Assembly: GCA_023461035.1 (NCBI GenBank)
Contig: JAEWOD010000012.1
Coordinates: 1 to 64,000 of the forward strand
Length of the DNA stretch: 64,000 nt
DNA from: Bacteroidota bacterium
GTDB lineage: Bacteria > Bacteroidota > Bacteroidia > Flavobacteriales > Weeksellaceae
Direction of reading: 5' to 3'
Notes under the pieces: generated by a model
What the model saw: the letters and a program-made list of their open reading frames with translations, nothing else
The model's database searches: none
What the model was told of the DNA's origin: nothing
Position numbers and translations under genes: made by a program
Shown here: positions 60,803 through 64,000 of the stretch, one piece after another
Position numbering within the stretch: the stretch's first letter is position 1
Layout of the letters: each line of letters opens with the position of its first letter

Positions 60803-61684
60803 ATGCAAGACTTATTAATTCCGCAGGGCGCGGTGGCCCGAGCAAATGATTTGGCGTTGGTTCCAATCATTGATCCCAAAAAGTTCTCTTTTGTCGTTAA
60901 CAAAATGAGAACTTTTTTTTTGCAAAAAGGTTTCGTTGAAGTACACACTCAAAACCGTTTGAGCATTCTGGCAGCTTGTGAAAACCCACACTCTATTGCT
61001 ACTTATGATTACTGCGGAAACGTTTGGCCATTACCACAAACCGGCCAGATGTGGCTGGAACATGAACTTTTGACCAAACCGGATGTTCCGGGTTATTTTT
61101 GTATTTCTACAAGTTACCGTAATGAAGACAATCCTGTCGTAGGCAGACACCAACGTATTTTCCCAATGTTTGAGTTCGAATTACACGGCGGCATGAAAGA
61201 ACTGCTTCAGTTGGAAGCCGAATTTGTAGAATACCTCGGATTTGGAGACCCATCCACTTATGTTCACCGGAATTATGAGGAAATGGCTGCCCAATATGAG
61301 GTTTCCATTTTGGAGTCAGACGATGAGTTGAAAATCTATGAAGATTACGGCCCAATTTTCTTTCTTGAAAATTTCCCGGAAAGAACCAATCCTTTTTGGA
61401 ATATGAAACGCACAAATGAAACAGCCAATAAAGTAGATGTTTTGATGCATGGTATCGAAACCATCGGTTCTGCTGAAAGAAGCTGTGACGCGGAAGAACA
61501 ACGTAAATCTTTCTACACCATCGAAGACGGGAAATATGCCGAAAAACTTTTCGATTTATTTGGAAAAGACAGAGTCGAGGAAGAATTGGAAGATTTCCTA
61601 TCTCATGATTTTTTCCCTCGATCCGGCGGAGGTTTGGGCGTTCCGAGAATGATCAGAGCATTTGAATTATCCGGATTATTATAA
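60803..61684 (+). CDS. Class II aminoacyl-tRNA synthetase-like protein, asparagine synthetase-related
   Basis: The 293-residue product is only a class II catalytic core. Motif 1 lies in VVNKMRTFFLQKGFVEVHT, motif 2 in YFCISTSYRNEDNPVVGRHQRIFPMFEFE near residue 93-121 and motif 3 in SGGGLGVPRMIRAFEL near 274-289. It has no anticodon-binding domain. It resembles the AspRS/AsnRS-derived asparagine synthetases known from archaea (AS-AR) and the class of proteins called amino acid--tRNA ligase-related. It may make asparagine, or modify another substrate by adenylation. It has its own promoter and terminator. Confidence 0.83.
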   Translation: MQDLLIPQGAVARANDLALVPIIDPKKFSFVVNKMRTFFLQKGFVEVHTQNRLSILAACENPHSIATYDYCGNVWPLPQTGQMWLEHELLTKPDVPGYFCISTSYRNEDNPVVGRHQRIFPMFEFELHGGMKELLQLEAEFVEYLGFGDPSTYVHRNYEEMAAQYEVSILESDDELKIYEDYGPIFFLENFPERTNPFWNMKRTNETANKVDVLMHGIETIGSAERSCDAEEQRKSFYTIEDGKYAEKLFDLFGKDRVEEELEDFLSHDFFPRSGGGLGVPRMIRAFELSGLL

Positions 61685-61708
61685 CATTGTCATAAACGAC
61701 TAACACAG

Positions 61709-61738
61709 AAGAACGGCAGACATGTCGTTCTTTTTTTT
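61709..61738 (+). terminator. Terminator of the AsnA-like gene
   Basis: AAGAACG and CGTTCTT form a 7-bp stem with a 10-base loop, followed by a run of T. Confidence 0.85.
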
Positions 61739-61840
61739 ACCCAACCTAAGAGTTCGATTTAAAAAATATTAAGAAACTGCTTAAAATTTTAAACATCAAT
61801 TAATCAGACAGATACAACGCTAATTTATATCGGACTCAGA

Positions 61841-62182
61841 TTATTTATGGCTTTTTATTCCTGCCTGGTGCGCAAAGTTTTCTGCAAATTCTACTATAGC
61901 ATTTGCTACTTCATCTTCACTTGTCGCACGCTGATAGGAATTGGCCATAGAGATAAAGATCTGATGATAAAAACGTTTCATATCGTCCATGGGCATTTCT
62001 TTGGTCCAAAGATCGATACGCAAAGCTTCCTTTTCTTTATCATCCCAAACCGAAATCATCGCCGCTTTGGTTTCTTTGTTATCGATTCCACCGTCTGCCG
62101 CATTCCAGGTCATTTTTTCAGGAACATGGTTTTCATCCAATTCGACTTCTACTATGATTTGTGTTTTTTTCATGCTTTTCAT
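61841..62182 (-). CDS. gldC: Gliding motility protein GldC
   Basis: The 113-residue product matches GldC in length and wording: KTQIIVEVELDENHVPEKMTWNAADGGI near residue 5-32, then WDDKEKEALRIDLWTKEMPMDDMKRFYHQ. GldC is a soluble protein needed for efficient gliding in flavobacteria; its exact role is not known. Start at Met1 or Met4. It lies 47 bases after gldB in the usual order nadE, gldB, gldC. Confidence 0.93.
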   Translation of the reverse strand: MKSMKKTQIIVEVELDENHVPEKMTWNAADGGIDNKETKAAMISVWDDKEKEALRIDLWTKEMPMDDMKRFYHQIFISMANSYQRATSEDEVANAIVEFAENFAHQAGIKSHK

Positions 62183-62229
62183 TTATATTTTTTCAGATTC
62201 CCTCTCCTTTTGAGAGGATTAGGGCGAAG

Positions 62230-63267
62230 CTATTCATACTTCTCAACTTCATCATTGGAAGTTTCTTCTTTTGGCGCATAATTGCCATCCCCTTTTTTGG
62301 GTTTGTATTTGGATTCTTTAAAAATCACCTGCGTATCTTTCTGAATGAATTCTTCCAAAGTCATTTCGGGATTTTCATCCAGATAGTTCCGGCAGATCTG
62401 CCATCCGACCCAGACACCGATTCTACCGGGTGATTCTGTTTCAATTTCGTTTAAAAATTTGGAGAAAGGTCCGGGTTGTAAAAAACGTTCTCTGTACGTT
62501 TTATCGCTTGAAAATATCATGTTTTGTTCGACGAAATAATTCCAGATATCACCTTCATTGGCCATCGCCCATTCCAACTGCTTTTTGGTATAGCCGATTT
62601 TCAGTTCGTCCGGTGTTTTGGGCAAAAGCGCATCTGCCAGAACCAGCTTTTTTCCTTCGTCCACTATCAAATCCACAAAGGTTTGCTGACGCGGATTAAA
62701 CGGAATGATCTCACGGCCGATTGCCGTCACGACTGATGGCGCGATATTTTCCGGATTCATGTTTTTCGCTACATAAGGATACACTCTTTCCTTTTGGTAC
62801 CAACTGCTTTGACTACCCAAAAATCCATCCAGCGCGATAAAAAGCATTCCTTCTTTCCGGCCGTAAATCACCGGATCGTAAATGCTCTGCAATCCGGACG
62901 AATAGGTATAAACCTGTGGCAGCATTTCCTTCGGGAAATAATGTTTGTAATAGGCAAATAATCCTTCCAATTCTTCTTGATAAGTTGGCTTCGCAAATGT
63001 TTTCTGAACCGAATCAAATACCGCCACTTCCAAACTGTCTTTTCTTTGCTCCTCCCAAACAGAATTCTCCACAGAATTATCAAAAAAGAAAGGATAACGG
63101 GATTGTAACGTATTGAGGGCAACACTTGGGTCAAAAAAGTCTTTGCTGATGTCCGTAAATTTCAGTTCGACCTTTTCCTCCGGCAATTCCACATCCCAGC
63201 GATTGTCTTTCCCACAGGAAACAACCAGAAAAGACGCAAAAATCAGCAACCAGTAATTTGTTTTCAT
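62230..63267 (-). CDS. gldB: Gliding motility lipoprotein GldB
   Basis: The 345-residue product has a lipoprotein signal (MKTNYWLLIFASFLVVSC, Cys at residue 18) and the GldB features: DISKDFFDP, ALNTLQSRYPFFF, YYKHYFPKEMLPQVYTY and GDIWNYFVEQNMIFSSD. GldB is needed for gliding and T9SS function in Flavobacterium. The end is a charged tail (EETSNDEVEKYE). It is divergent from nadE, whose start lies 86 bases away. Confidence 0.95.
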   Translation of the reverse strand: MKTNYWLLIFASFLVVSCGKDNRWDVELPEEKVELKFTDISKDFFDPSVALNTLQSRYPFFFDNSVENSVWEEQRKDSLEVAVFDSVQKTFAKPTYQEELEGLFAYYKHYFPKEMLPQVYTYSSGLQSIYDPVIYGRKEGMLFIALDGFLGSQSSWYQKERVYPYVAKNMNPENIAPSVVTAIGREIIPFNPRQQTFVDLIVDEGKKLVLADALLPKTPDELKIGYTKKQLEWAMANEGDIWNYFVEQNMIFSSDKTYRERFLQPGPFSKFLNEIETESPGRIGVWVGWQICRNYLDENPEMTLEEFIQKDTQVIFKESKYKPKKGDGNYAPKEETSNDEVEKYE

Positions 63268-63353
63268 TTTCTCAATTTTTAGGATTTACAGGCAACGGGA
63301 ACAATATACAATTCCTTATCTTTGGTAAATCAAGCCACAAATTTAAACATATA

Positions 63354-64000
63354 ATGCAGACGGAAAAAATTGTAAATCACATTGTCAATTGGTTAACCGA
63401 CTATTTGGAAAAATCAAAACAAAAGGGATTTGTCATCGGAATTTCCGGTGGGATTGATTCGGCAGTGACTTCTACGCTTTGTGCCAAAACCGGTTTTCCG
63501 GTTTTATGCCTGGAAATGCCCATTCATCAGGCGGAGAATCAGGTTTCAAGAGCCCGGAATCATATCGAATGGATGAAAAAGAATTTTGAGAAAATTGAAA
63601 GTAAAACAGTCAATCTCACGCCGGTTTATGATGAATTTGTTTCGGTGGCGGAAAAGTCAGACAATGAATATTCTTATCATCTTTCGCTTGCCAATACCCG
63701 TGCGCGGCTGCGTATGACTTCCCTTTATTATTATGCAGGGCTGAACAATTATCTCGTCGCCGGAACCGGAAACAAAGTGGAGGATTTCGGGGTGGGATTT
63801 TTTACCAAATATGGCGATGGCGGCGTGGACATCAGCCCGATTGCCGATCTGATGAAATCGGAGGTTTATAAATTGGCGGAATTCATGGGCATCAACCGGG
63901 ACATTCAAAAAGCTGCTCCAACCGACGGATTGTTTGGTGATAACCGTACCGACGAAGACCAGATCGGTGCAACTTATGATGAACTGGAATGGGCCATGGA
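63354..64000 (+). CDS. nadE: NAD+ synthase, 5' part (cut by window end)
   Basis: The frame starts at ATG 63354 and is still open at the window end, with 215 residues visible. The PP-loop signature GISGGIDSA lies near residue 29-37, the amide-binding region ARLRMTSLYYYAGLNNYLVAGTGNKVEDFGVGFFTKYGDGGVDISPIADLMKSEV is complete, with catalytic residues, and TDGLFGDNRTDEDQIG follows. NadE makes NAD from deamido-NAD, ATP and ammonia or glutamine. No glutaminase domain is seen at the N-terminus, so it is the ammonia-dependent form. The pair with gldB is usual in this phylum. Confidence 0.95.
   Translation, partial: MQTEKIVNHIVNWLTDYLEKSKQKGFVIGISGGIDSAVTSTLCAKTGFPVLCLEMPIHQAENQVSRARNHIEWMKKNFEKIESKTVNLTPVYDEFVSVAEKSDNEYSYHLSLANTRARLRMTSLYYYAGLNNYLVAGTGNKVEDFGVGFFTKYGDGGVDISPIADLMKSEVYKLAEFMGINRDIQKAAPTDGLFGDNRTDEDQIGATYDELEWAM

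Overview
The window looks like a chromosome segment of a gliding-type Bacteroidota bacterium, most likely Flavobacteriia. The evidence is gldB and gldC beside nadE, three or four secreted proteins with type IX secretion (T9SS) C-terminal domains, an IPExxxVDY gene between rnc and pyk, and promoters of the Bacteroidota form TTTG-N20-TAnnTTTG. The genus cannot be told from the sequence alone.

Layout. 1-4175: two neighbouring T9SS cargo proteins, the first cut by the window edge. 4256-8658: tyrS, a CorA-type transporter, a DUF218 protein and a LOG-family protein. 8702-8774: initiator tRNA-Met. 8763-27564: an integrated element of about 18.8 kb, bounded by a 16-bp direct repeat of the tRNA 3' end. 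28061-39034: a PHP-phosphatase-like pseudoenzyme, serS, a T9SS type B protein, an antiporter/SDR pair, a crotonase and a large membrane protein. 39204-43993: a winged-helix/membrane-protein cluster ending in creD. 44051-53265: dedA, GNAT/HAD/crotonase operon, a nucleoid-associated protein, a duplicated T9SS protein, tRNA-Arg and a metal-chelate binding lipoprotein. 53282-58614: pheS, then the operon acpP-fabF-rnc-IPExxxVDY-pyk. 58924-64000: pckA, an archaeal-type asparagine synthetase-like protein, gldC, gldB and the start of nadE.

The element is the accessory part. Its right side carries a tyrosine integrase beside attR, an excisionase-like HTH protein, a P4/D5-type primase-helicase and small unknown genes. 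No relaxase or transfer gene is visible, so it resembles a phage satellite or a non-mobilisable integrative element. Its left side is one minus-strand run of seven tightly packed genes (21640 down to 9865) that reads as a composite anti-phage island: a Shango-like module (TM2/TerB-domain membrane protein, DUF2791 ATPase, Lhr-like helicase), a TerB-like/BRCT protein, a Gabija-like pair (OLD-family ATPase-TOPRIM nuclease and UvrD-like helicase) and a Shedu-like PD-(D/E)XK nuclease. The unusual points are the membrane-anchored TerB protein, the BRCT adaptor joining two defence modules, and the close coupling of all seven genes. The subterminal arrays of CTACA-type repeats in mirror orientation at both ends look like integrase or excisionase arm sites.

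All domain calls were made by eye from motifs and family knowledge; no database search was run.
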